Part shown: positions 1 to 13,100 of the stretch, piece after piece
Layout of the letters: every line of letters starts with the position of its first letter
Numbering within the stretch: position 1 is the stretch's first letter
Notes under the pieces: generated by a model
Databases searched by the model: none
The model's input: the letters and a program-made list of their open reading frames with translations, nothing else
What the model was told of the DNA's origin: nothing
From: Nemertoderma westbladi
Taxonomy: Eukaryota > Xenacoelomorpha > Nemertodermatida > Nemertodermatidae
Direction: 5' to 3'
Length of the DNA stretch: 64,000 nucleotides
Assembly: GCA_032718475.1 (NCBI GenBank)
Contig: JAUCBJ010002682.1
Span: forward strand, 1 to 64,000
Program-made: the position numbers and the translations under genes

Positions 1-604
1 CCTGGCCTGGGGATATAGGTTGATTACATGGATAGGCCTACATTCGAATGGATCTGAGTTATCATCAACAGTAGACACAAATTTCGACGAACCATCGTAT
101 ACTGATTAAATTTCTGCAATGATTTATATAACAATGCAATAATAACAATAATAATCCTAAAATATATAGATGTTCGAACTCCAATCGCGATCTACCACTT
201 ACGCTTATATAGATTACAGAATCGTCGTCATTACTGTATAATTCTCACAATAAAAATGTCAATAATTAAATGTTAGGTTATAAAAATTAAACTAAATTTA
301 CTAACAGTAAAGTGAATGCAAAACAAAGCAATAAATAGAACACTGCTGGCATCCCCCATCGGGGTGACTCATTTATTTTGTCTAAAGACATATTATTAAC
401 ATGTTATTAAATCACGTTCCAATACAGATACTACTGTACGCCCAATCGTTATTCGTATCTAATAATATGCTAATTATGTCATTTATCCATTATAATGGGA
501 TGATTAAAATAAAACAAATATTTGATAAACGCGACAATATTATAGATCATAAAAATACAAAATAACATAAATCATGACCCATGTTAGTATACCAGAATTC
601 AGAG
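1..604. other. Unique AT-rich sequence, no gene seen
   Basis: AT-rich DNA with stops in all frames and no recognisable exon, promoter or repeat. It is probably intronic or intergenic flank of the minisatellite that follows. The only structure noted is a short GC-rich dyad near 349-366 (CCCCAT/CGGGGTG). Confidence 0.6.
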
Positions 605-648
605 AAAACTTGGCATTCTTCACATGGCCGTAAAGTGAAAACTTTGTG

Positions 649-783
649 GATATAGGGGCAAGAGGGTCTAAAGCTTACAATGAAAACACTCGGTGTTAGT
701 TGAATAACGTTTCGGCCTTCCGGCCTACTTCAGACTCTTCAATAAACAATTAATTGTTTATTGAAGAGTCTGAAGCAGGACGG
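649..783. other. Non-array insertion near the array edge with a perfect palindrome
   Basis: This 135-bp stretch interrupts the first array unit: array sequence ends in AAAACTTTGT before it and resumes with AAACTTGGTATTC after it. It contains TTTCGGCCTTCCGGCCTACT and a perfect palindrome at 728-775, with imperfect extension outward to about 718-783. The GGCC...CTTCAG context resembles the sequence around 17311-17335, so both may derive from one dispersed element family. That link is inference. Confidence 0.55.
728..775. repeat. Perfect 48-bp palindrome (24-bp arms, no spacer)
   Basis: The left arm starts CTTCAGACTCTTCAATAAAC and is followed directly by its exact reverse complement, ending GTTTATTGAAGAGTCTGAAG; the centre is CAATTAATTG. 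The arms match at every position, so the single strand could fold into a spacer-free hairpin. It may be the terminal hairpin or fold-back end of a transposable element. Confidence 0.9.
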
Positions 784-3700
784 AAACTTGGTATTCTTCA
801 CATGGCCGTAAAGTGAAAACTTGGTATTCTTCACATGGCCGTTAAGTGAAAACTTGGTAATCTTCACATGGCCGTAAAGTAAAAACTTGGTAATCTTCAC
901 ATGGTCGTAAACCGTAAAGTGAAAACTTTGTATTCTTCACATGGCCGTAAACCGTAAAGTGAAAACTTTGTATTCTTCACATGGCCGTAAAGTGAAAACT
1001 TGGTATTCTTCACATGGCCGTAAAGTGAAAACTTGGTATTCTTCACATGGCCGCAAAGTGAAAACTTGGTAATCTTCACATGGCCGTAAAGTGAAAACTT
1101 GGTAATCTTCACATTGCCGTAAAGTGAAAACTTGGTAATCTTCACATGGCCGTAAAGTGAAAACTTCGTAATCTTCACATGGCCGTAAAGTGAAAACTTT
1201 GTATTTTTCAGTGAAACTTGTTATTCTTCACATGGCCGTAAACCGTAAAATGAAAACTTTGTATTCTTCACATGGCCGTAAAGTGAAAACTTGGTATTCT
1301 TCACATGGCCGTAAAGTGAAAACTTGGTAATCTTCACATGGCCGTAAAGTGAAATCTTGGTATTCTTCACATGGCCGTAAAGTGAAAACTTGGTAATCAT
1401 CACATGGCCGTAAAATGAAAACTTGGTAATCTTCACATGGTCGTAAAGTGAAAACCGTGAAGTGAAAACTTTGTATTTTTCAGTGAAACTTGTTATTCTT
1501 CACATGGCCGTAAACCGTAAAATGAAAACTTTGTATTCTTCACATGGCCGTAAAGTGAAAACTTGGTATTCTTCACATTGCCGTAAAGTGAAAACTTGGT
1601 AATCATCACATGGCCGTAAAATGAAAACTTGGTAATCTTCACATGGCCGTAAAGTGAAAACTTGGTAATCTTCACATGGTCGTAAACCGTAAAGTGAAAA
1701 CTTTGTATTCTTCACATGGCCGTAAAGTGAAAACTTGGTATTCTTCACATGGTCGAAAGTGAAAACCGTAAACCGTAAAGTGAAAACTTTGTATTTTTCA
1801 GTGAAACTTATTATTCTTCACATGGCCGTAAACCGTAAAATGAAAACTTTGTATTCTTCACATGGCCGTAAACCATAAAGTGAAAACTTTGTATTCTTCA
1901 CATGGCCGTAAAGTGAAAACTTGGTATTCTTCACATGGCCGTAAAGTGAAAACTTGGTAATCATCACATGGCCGTAAAATGAAAACTTGGTAATCTTCAC
2001 ATGGCCGTAAAGTGAAAACTTGGTAATCTTCACATGGTCGTAAACCGTAAAGTGAAAACTTTGTATTCTTCACATGGCCGTAAAGTGAAAACTTGGTATT
2101 CTTCACATGGTCGTAAAGTGAAAACCGTAAACGGTAAAGTGAAAACTTTGTATTTTTCAGTGAAACTTGTTATTCTTCACATGGCCGTAAACCGTAAAAT
2201 GAAAACTTTGTATTCTTCACATGCCCATAAAGTGAAAACTTGGTATTCTTCACATGGCCGTAAAGTGAAAACCGTAAATCGTAAAGTGAAAACTTGTATT
2301 TTTCAGTGAAACGTGTTATTCTTCACATGGCCGTAAACCGTAAAATGAAAACTTTGTATTCTTCACATGTCCGTAAAGTGAAAACTTGGTATTCTTCACA
2401 TGGCCGTAAAGTGAAAACTTGGTAATCATCACAAGGCCGTAAAATGAAAACTTGGTAATCTTCACATGGCCGTAAAGTGAAAACTTGGTAATCTTCACAT
2501 GGTCGTAAACCGTAAAGTGAAAACTTTGTATTCTTCACATGGCCGTAAAGTGAAAACTTGGTATTCTTCACATGGCCGCAAAGTGAAAACTGGTAGGCCT
2601 AATCATAACATGGCCGTAAAGTGAAAACTTGGTAATCATCACATGGCCGTAAAATGAAAACTTGGTAATCTTCACATGGCCGTAAAGTGAAAACTTGGTA
2701 ATCTTCACATGGCCATAAAGTGAAAACTTGGTAATTCTTCACATGGTCGTAAACCGTAAAGTGAAAACTTTGTATTCTTCACATGGCCGTAAAGTGAAAA
2801 CTTGGTATTCTCCACATGGCCGTAAAGTGAAAACTTGGTATTCTTCACATGGCCGACGTAAAGTGAAAATTTGGTAATCTTCACATGCCCGTAAAGTTAA
2901 AACTTGGTAATCTTCACATAGCCATAAAGTGATAACTTGGTATTCTTCACATGGCCGTAAAGTCAAAACTTGGTATTCTTCACATGGCCGTAAAGTAAAA
3001 ACTTGGTAATCATCACATGGCCGTAAAGTGAAAACTTGGTAATCTTCACATGGCCGTAAAGTGAAAACTTGGTAATATTCACATGGCCATAAAGTGAAAA
3101 CTTGGTAATCTTCACATGGTTGTAAACCGTAAAGTGAAAACTTTGTATTCTTCACATGACCGTAAAGTGAAAACTTGGTATTCTTCACATGGCCGTAAAG
3201 TGAAAACTTGGTATTCTTCACATGGCAGTAAAGTGAAAACTTGGTTTTCTTCACATGGCCGTAAACCGTAAAGTGAAAACTTTGTATTCTTCACATGGCC
3301 GTAAAGTGACAACTTGGTATTCTTCACATGGCCGTAAAGTGAAAACTTGGTAATCTTCACATTGCCGTAAAGTGAAAACTTGGTAATCTTCACATGGTCG
3401 TAAAGTGAAAACCGTAAACCGTAAAGTGAAAACCGTAAACCGTAAAGTGAAAACTTTGTATTTTTCAGTGAAACTTGTTATTCTTCACATGGCCGTAAAC
3501 CGTAAAATGAAAACTTTGTATTCTTCACATGGCCGTAAAGTGAAAACTTGGTATTCTTCACATGGCCGTAAAGTGAAAACTTGGTAATCTTCACATGGTC
3601 GTAAAGTGAAAACCGTAAACAGTAAAGTGAAAACCGTAAACCGTAAAGTGAAAACTTTGTATTTTTCAGTGAAACTTGTTATTCTTCACATGGCCGTAAA

Positions 3701-4179
3701 CCGTAAAATGAAAACTTTGTATTCTTCACATGGCCGTAAAGTGAAAACTTGGTATTCTTCACATGGCCGTAAAGTGAAAACTTGGTATTCTTCACATGGC
3801 CGTAAAGTGAAAACTTGGTAATCTTCACATGGTCGTAAAGTGAAAACCGTAAACAGTAAAGTGAAAACCGTAAACCGTAAAGTGAAAACTTTGTATTTTT
3901 CAGTGAAACTTGTTATTCTTCACATGGCCGTAAACCGTAAAATGAAAACTTTGTATTCTTCACATGGCCGTAAAGTGAAAACTTGGTATTCTTCACATGG
4001 CCGTAAAGTGAAAACTTGGTAATCTTCACATGGCCGTAAAGTGAAAACCGTAAAGTGAAAACTTTGTATTTTTTAGTGAAACTTGTTATTCTTCACATGG
4101 CCGTAAACCGTAAAATGAAAACTTTGTATTCTTCACATGGCCGTAAAGTGAAAACTTGGTAATCTTCACATTGCCGTAA

Positions 4180-7100
4180 AGTGAAAACTTGGTAATCATC
4201 ACATGGCCGTAAAATGAAAACTTGGTAATCTTCACATGGCCGTAAAGTGAAAACTTGGTAATCTTCACATGGTCGTAAACCGTAAAGTGAAAACTTTGTA
4301 TTCTTCACATGGCCGTAAAGTGAAAACTTGGTATTCTTCACATGGCCGCAAAGTGAAAACTGGTAGGCCTAATCATAATATGGCCGTAAAGTGAAAACTT
4401 GGTAATCATCACATGGCCGTAAAATGAAAACTTGGTAATCTTCACATGGCCGTAAAGTGAAAACTTGGTAATCTTCACATGGCCATAAAGTGAAAACTTG
4501 GTAATTTTCACATGGTCGTAAACCGTAAAGTGAAAACTTTGTATTCTTCACATGGCCGTAAAGTGAAAACTTGGTATTCTCCACATGGCCGTAAAGTGAA
4601 AACTTGGTATTCTTCACATGGCCGACGTAAAGTGAAAATTTGGTAATCTTCACATGCCCGTAAAGTTAAAACTTGGTAATCTTCACATAGCCATAAAGTG
4701 ATAACTTGGTATTCTTCACATGGCCGTAAAGTCAAAACTTGGTATTCTTCACATGGCCGTAAAGTAAAAACTTGGTAATCATCACATGGCCGTAAAGTGA
4801 AAACTTGGTAATCTTCACATGGCCGTAAAGTGAAAACTTGGTAATATTCACATGGCCATAAAGTGAAAACTTGGTAATCTTCACATGGTTGTAAACCGTA
4901 AAGTGAAAACTTTGTATTCTTCACATGACCGTAAAGTGAAAACTTGGTATTCTTCACATGGCCGTAAAGTGAAAACTTGGTATTCTTCACATGGCAGTAA
5001 AGTGAAAACTTGGTTTTCTTCACATGGCCGTAAACCGTAAAGTGAAAACTTTGTATTCTTCACATGGCCGTAAAGTGACAACTTGGTATTCTTCACATGG
5101 TTGTAAAGTGAAAACTTGGTAATCATCACATGGCCGTAAAATGAAAACTTGGTAATCTTCACATGGTCGTAAAGTGAAAACCGTAAAGTGAAAACTTTGT
5201 ATTTTTTAGTGAAACTTGTTATTCTTCACATGGCCGTAAACCGTAAAATGAAAACTTTGTATTCTTCACATGGCCGTAAAGTGAAAACTTGGTAATCTTC
5301 ACATTGCCGTAAAGTGAAAACTTGGTAATCATCACATGGCCGTAAAATGAAAACTTGGTAATCTTCACATGGCCGTAAAGTGAAAACTTGGTAATCTTCA
5401 CATGGTCGTAAACCGTTAGTGAAAACTTTGTATTCTTCACATGGCCGTAAAGTGAAAACTTGGTATTCTTCACATGGTCGAAAGTGAAAACCGTAAACCG
5501 TAAAGTGAAAACTTTGTATTTTTCAGTGAAACTTATTATTCTTCACATGGCCGTAAACCGTAAAATGAAAACTTTGTATTCTTCACATGGCCGTAAACCA
5601 TAAAGTGAAAACTTTGTATTCTTCACATGGCCGTAAAGTGAAAACTTGGTATTCTTCACATGGCCGTAAAGTGAAAACTTGGTAATCATCACATGGCCGT
5701 AAAATGAAAACTTGGTAATCTTCACATGGCCGTAAAGTGAAAACTTGGTAATCTTCACATGGTCGTAAACCGTAAAGTGAAAACTTTGTATTCTTCACAT
5801 GGCCGTAAAGTGAAAACTTGGTATTCTTCACATGGTCGTAAAGTGAAAACCGTAAACCGTAAAGTGAAAACTTTGTATTTTTCAGTGAAACTTGTTATTC
5901 TTCACATGGCCGTAAACCGTAAAATGAAAACTTTGTATTCTTCACATGCCCATAAAGTGAAAACTTGGTATTCTTCACATGGCCGTAAAGTGAAAACCGT
6001 AAATCGTAAAGTGAAAACTTGTATTTTTCAGTGAAACTTGTTATTCTTCACATGGCCGTAAACCGTAAAATGAAAACTTTGTATTCTTCACATGGCCGTA
6101 AAGTGAAAACTTGGTATTCTTCACATGGCCGTAAAGTGAAAACTTGGTAATCATCACAAGGCCGTAAAATGAAAACTTGGTAATCTTCACATGGCCGTAA
6201 AGTGAAAACTTGGTAATCTTCACATGGTCGTAAACCGTAAAGTGAAAACTTTGTATTCTTCACATGGCCGTAAAGTGAAAACTTGGTATTCTTCACATGG
6301 CCGCAAAGTGAAAACTGGTAGGCCTAATCATAACATGGCCGTAAAGTGAAAACTTGGTAATCATCACATGGCCGTAAAATGAAAACTTGATAATCTTCAC
6401 ATGGCCGTAAAGTGAAAACTTGGTAATCTTCACATGGCCATAAAGTGAAAACTTGGTAATCTTCACATGGTCGTAAAGTGAAAACTTGGTAATCTTCACA
6501 TGGCCATAAAGTTAAAACTTGGTAATCTTCACATGGTCGTAAACCTTAAAGTGAAAACTTTGTATTCTTCACATGGCCGTAAAGTGAAAACTTGGTATTC
6601 TTCACATGGCCGTAAAGAGAAAACTTGGTATTCTTCACATGGCCGCAAAGTGAAAACTGGTAGGCCTAATCTTCACATTGCCGTAAAGTGAAAACTTGGT
6701 AATCATCACATGGCCGTAAAATGAAAACTTGGTAATCTTCACATGGCCGTAAAGTGAAAACTTGGTAATCTTCACATGGCCATAAAGTGAAAACTTGGTA
6801 ATTTTCACATGGTCGTAAACCGTAAAGTGAAAACTTTGTATTCTTCACATGGCCGTAAAGTGAAAACTTGGTATTCTCCACATGGCCGTAAAGTGAAAAC
6901 TTGGTATTCTTCACATGGCCGACGTAAAGTGAAAATTTGGTAATCTTCACATGCCCGTAAAGTTAAAACTTGGTAATCTTCACATAGCCATAAAGTGATA
7001 ACTTGGTAATCATCACATGGCCGTAAAGTGAAAACTTGGTAATCTTCACATGGCCGTAAAGTGAAAACTTGGTAATATTCACACGGCCATAAAGTGAAAA

Positions 7101-10100
7101 CTTGGTAATCTTCACATGGTTGTAAACCGTAAAGTGAAAACTTTGTATTCTTCACATGACCGTAAAGTGAAAACTTGGTATTCTTCACATGGCCGTAAAG
7201 TGAAAACTTGGTATTCTTCACATGGCAGTAAAGTGAAAACTTGGTTTTCTTCACATGGCCGTAAACCGTAAAGTGAAAACTTTGTATTCTTCACATGGCC
7301 GTAAAGTGACAACTTGGTATTCTTCACATGGCCATAAAGTGAAAACTTGGTAATCATCACATGGCCGTAAAGTGAAAACTTGGTAATCTTCACATGGCCG
7401 TAAAGTGAAAACTTGGTAATCTTCACATGGCCATAAAGTGAAAACTTGGTAATCTTCACATGGTCGTAAACCGTAAAGTGTAAACTTTGTATTCTTCACA
7501 TGGCCGTAAAGTGAAAACTTGTTTATCTTCACATGGCCATAAAGTGAAAACTTGGTAATCTTCACATGGTTGTAAACCGTAAAGTAAAAACTTTGTATTC
7601 TTCACATGGCCGTAAAGTGAAAACTTGGTATTCTTCACATGGCCGTAAAGTGAAAACATGGTATTCTTCACATGGCCGTAAAGTGAAAACTTGGTAATCT
7701 TCACATGGCCGTAAAGTGAAAACTTGGTTATCTTCACATGGCCATAAAGTGAAAACTTGGTAATCTTCACATGGCCGTAAAGTGAAAACTTTGTATTCTT
7801 CACATGGCCGTAAAGTGAAAACTTGGTATTCTTCACATTGTCGTAGAGTGAAAACTTGGTAATCATCATATGGCCATAAAGTGAAAACTTGGTATTCTTC
7901 ACATGGTCGTTAACCGTAAAGTGAAAACTTTGTATTCTTCACATGGCTGTAAAGTGAAAACTCGGTATTCTTCACATGGCCGTAAACTGTAAAGTAAAAA
8001 ATTTGTATTCTTCACATGGCCGTAAAGTCAAAACTTGGTATTCTTCACATGGCCGTAACGTGAAAACTTGGTAATCATCACATGGCCGTAAAGTGAAAAC
8101 TTGGTAATCTTCACAAGGCCGTAAAGTTTAAACTTGGAAATATTCACATTGCCATAAAGTGAAAACTTGGTAATCTTCACATGGTTGTAAACCGTAAAGT
8201 GAAAACTTTGTATTCTTCACATGGCCGTAAAGTGAAAACTTGGTATTCTTCACATGGCCGTAAAGTGAAAACTTGGTATTCTTCACATGGCCGTAAAGTG
8301 AAAACTTGTTATTCTTCACATGGCAGTAAAGTGAAAACTTGGTTTTCTTCACATGGCCGTAAAGTGAAAACTTGGTAATCATCACATGGCCGTAAAGTGA
8401 AAACTTGGTAATCTTCACATGGCCGTAAAGTGAAAACTTGGTAATCTTCACATGGCCATAAAGTGAAAACTTGGTAATCTTCACATGGTCGTAAACCGTA
8501 AAGTGTAAACTTTGTATTCTTCACATGGCCGTAAAGTGAAAACTTGTTTATCTTCACATGGCCATAAAGTGAAAACTTGGTAATCTTCACATGGTTGTAA
8601 ACCGTAAAGTAAAAACTTTGTATTCTTCACATGGCCGTAAAGTGAAAACTTGGTATTCTTCACATGGCCGTAAAGTGAAAACATGGTATTCTTCACATGG
8701 CCGTAAAGTGAAAACTTGGTAATCTTCACATGGCCGTAAAGTGAAAACTTGGTTATCTTCACATGGCCATAAAGTGAAAACTTGGTAATCTTCACATGGC
8801 CGTAAAGTGAAAACTTTGTATTCTTCACATGGCCGTAAAGTGAAAACTTGGTATTCTTCACATTGTCGTAGAGTGAAAACTTGGTAATCATCATATGGCC
8901 ATAAAGTGAAAACTTGGTATTCTTCACATGGTCGTTAACCGTAAAGTGAAAACTTTGTATTCTTCACATGGCTGTAAAGTGAAAACTCGGTATTCTTCAC
9001 ATGGCCGTAAACTGTAAAGTAAAAAATTTGTATTCTTCACATGGCCGTAAAGTCAAAACTTGGTATTCTTCACATGGCCGTAACGTGAAAACTTGGTAAT
9101 CATCACATGGCCGTAAAGTGAAAACTTGGTAATCTTCACAAGGCCGTAAAGTTTAAACTTGGAAATATTCACATGGCCATAAAGTGAAAACTTGGTAATC
9201 TTCACATGGTTGTAAACCGTAAAGTGAAAACTTTGTATTCTTCACATGGCCGTAAAGTGAAAACTTGGTATTCTTCACATGGCCGTAAAGTGAAAACTTG
9301 GTATTCTTCACATGGCCGTAAAGTGAAAACTTGTTATTCTTCACATGGCAGTAAAGTGAAAACTTGGTTTTCTTCACATGGCCGTAAACCGTAAAGTGAA
9401 AACTTTGTATTCTTCACATGGCCGTAAACTGAAAACTTGGTAATCATCACATGGCCATAAAGTGAAAACTTGGTATTCTTCACATAGTCGTTAACCGTAA
9501 AGTGAAAACTTTGTATTCTTCACATGGCTGTAAAGTGAAAACTTGGTAATCTTCACATGGCCGTAAACCGTAAAGTGAAAACTTGGTATTCTTCACATGG
9601 CCGTAAACTGTAAAGTAAAAAATTTGTATTCTTCACATGGCCGTAAACTGAAAACTTGGTAATCATCACATGGCCGTAAAATGAAAACTTGGTAATCTTC
9701 ACATGGCCGTAAAGTGAAAACTTGGTAATCTTCACATGGTCGTAAACCGTAAAGTGAAAACTTTGTATTCTTCACATGGCCGTAAAGTGAAAACTTGGTA
9801 TTCTTCACATGGCCGCAAAGTGAAAACTGGTAGGCCTAATCATAATATGGCCGTAAAGTGAAAACTTGGTAATCATCACATGGCCGTAAAATGAAAACTT
9901 GGTAATCTTCACATGGCCGTAAAGTGAAAACTTGGTAATCTTCACATGGCCATAAAGTGAAAACTTGGTAATTTTCACATGGTCGTAAACCGTAAAGTGA
10001 AAACTTTGTATTCTTCACATGGCCGTAAAGTGAAAACTTGGTATTCTCCACATGGCCGTAAAGTGAAAACTTGGTATTCTTCACATGGCCGACGTAAAGT

Positions 10101-13100
10101 GAAAATTTGGTAATCTTCACATGCCCGTAAAGTTAAAACTTGGTAATCTTCACATAGCCATAAAGTGATAACTTGGTATTCTTCACATGGCCGTAAAGTC
10201 AAAACTTGGTATTCTTCACATGGCCGTAAAGTAAAAACTTGGTAATCATCACATGGCCGTAAAGTGAAAACTTGGTAATCTTCACATGGCCGTAAAGTGA
10301 AAACTTGGTAATATTCACATGGCCATAAAGTGAAAACTTGGTAATCTTCACATGGTTGTAAACCGTAAAGTGAAAACTTTGTATTCTTCACATGACCGTA
10401 AAGTGAAAACTTGGTATTCTTCACATGGCCGTAAAGTGAAAACTTGGTATTCTTCACATGGCAGTAAAGTGAAAACTTGGTTTTCTTCACATGGCCGTAA
10501 ACCGTAAAGTGAAAACTTTGTATTCTTCACATGGCCGTAAAGTGACAACTTGGTATTCTTCACATGGTTGTAAAGTGAAAACTTGGTAATCATCACATGG
10601 CCGTAAAATGAAAACTTGGTAATCTTCACATGGTCGTAAAGTGAAAACCGTAAAGTGAAAACTTTGTATTTTTTAGTGAAACTTGTTATTCTTCACATGG
10701 CCGTAAACCGTAAAATGAAAACTTTGTATTCTTCACATGGCCGTAAAGTGAAAACTTGGTAATCTTCACATTGCCGTAAAGTGAAAACTTGGTAATCATC
10801 ACATGGCCGTAAAATGAAAACTTGGTAATCTTCACATGGCCGTAAAGTGAAAACTTGGTAATCTTCACATGGTCGTAAACCGTTAGTGAAAACTTTGTAT
10901 TCTTCACATGGCCGTAAAGTGAAAACTTGGTATTCTTCACATGGTCGAAAGTGAAAACCGTAAACCGTAAAGTGAAAACTTTGTATTTTTCAGTGAAACT
11001 TATTATTCTTCACATGGCCGTAAACCGTAAAATGAAAACTTTGTATTCTTCACATGGCCGTAAACCATAAAGTGAAAACTTTGTATTCTTCACATGGCCG
11101 TAAAGTGAAAACTTGGTATTCTTCACATGGCCGTAAAGTGAAAACTTGGTAATCATCACATGGCCGTAAAATGAAAACTTGGTAATCTTCACATGGCCGT
11201 AAAGTGAAAACTTGGTAATCTTCACATGGTCGTAAACCGTAAAGTGAAAACTTTGTATTCTTCACATGGCCGTAAAGTGAAAACTTGGTATTCTTCACAT
11301 GGTCGTAAAGTGAAAACCGTAAACCGTAAAGTGAAAACTTTGTATTTTTCAGTGAAACTTGTTATTCTTCACATGGCCGTAAACCGTAAAATGAAAACTT
11401 TGTATTCTTCACATGCCCATAAAGTGAAAACTTGGTATTCTTCACATGGCCGTAAAGTGAAAACCGTAAATCGTAAAGTGAAAACTTGTATTTTTCAGTG
11501 AAACTTGTTATTCTTCACATGGCCGTAAACCGTAAAATGAAAACTTTGTATTCTTCACATGGCCGTAAAGTGAAAACTTGGTATTCTTCACATGGCCGTA
11601 AAGTGAAAACTTGGTAATCATCACAAGGCCGTAAAATGAAAACTTGGTAATCTTCACATGGCCGTAAAGTGAAAACTTGGTAATCTTCACATGGTCGTAA
11701 ACCGTAAAGTGAAAACTTTGTATTCTTCACATGGCCGTAAAGTGAAAACTTGGTATTCTTCACATGGCCGCAAAGTGAAAACTGGTAGGCCTAATCATAA
11801 CATGGCCGTAAAGTGAAAACTTGGTAATCATCACATGGCCGTAAAATGAAAACTTGATAATCTTCACATGGCCGTAAAGTGAAAACTTGGTAATCTTCAC
11901 ATGGCCATAAAGTGAAAACTTGGTAATCTTCACATGGTCGTAAAGTGAAAACTTGGTAATCTTCACATGGCCATAAAGTTAAAACTTGGTAATCTTCACA
12001 TGGTCGTAAACCTTAAAGTGAAAACTTTGTATTCTTCACATGGCCGTAAAGTGAAAACTTGGTATTCTTCACATGGCCGTAAAGAGAAAACTTGGTATTC
12101 TTCACATGGCCGCAAAGTGAAAACTGGTAGGCCTAATCTTCACATTGCCGTAAAGTGAAAACTTGGTAATCATCACATGGCCGTAAAATGAAAACTTGGT
12201 AATCTTCACATGGCCGTAAAGTGAAAACTTGGTAATCTTCACATGGCCATAAAGTGAAAACTTGGTAATTTTCACATGGTCGTAAACCGTAAAGTGAAAA
12301 CTTTGTATTCTTCACATGGCCGTAAAGTGAAAACTTGGTATTCTCCACATGGCCGTAAAGTGAAAACTTGGTATTCTTCACATGGCCGACGTAAAGTGAA
12401 AATTTGGTAATCTTCACATGCCCGTAAAGTTAAAACTTGGTAATCTTCACATAGCCATAAAGTGATAACTTGGTAATCATCACATGGCCGTAAAGTGAAA
12501 ACTTGGTAATCTTCACATGGCCGTAAAGTGAAAACTTGGTAATATTCACACGGCCATAAAGTGAAAACTTGGTAATCTTCACATGGTTGTAAACCGTAAA
12601 GTGAAAACTTTGTATTCTTCACATGACCGTAAAGTGAAAACTTGGTATTCTTCACATGGCCGTAAAGTGAAAACTTGGTATTCTTCACATGGCAGTAAAG
12701 TGAAAACTTGGTTTTCTTCACATGGCCGTAAACCGTAAAGTGAAAACTTTGTATTCTTCACATGGCCGTAAAGTGACAACTTGGTATTCTTCACATGGCC
12801 ATAAAGTGAAAACTTGGTAATCATCACATGGCCGTAAAGTGAAAACTTGGTAATCTTCACATGGCCGTAAAGTGAAAACTTGGTAATCTTCACATGGCCA
12901 TAAAGTGAAAACTTGGTAATCTTCACATGGTCGTAAACCGTAAAGTGTAAACTTTGTATTCTTCACATGGCCGTAAAGTGAAAACTTGTTTATCTTCACA
13001 CGGCCATAAAGTGAAAACTTGGTAATCTTCACATGGTTGTAAACCGTAAAGTAAAAACTTTGTATTCTTCACATGGCCGTAAAGTGAAAACTTGGTATTC

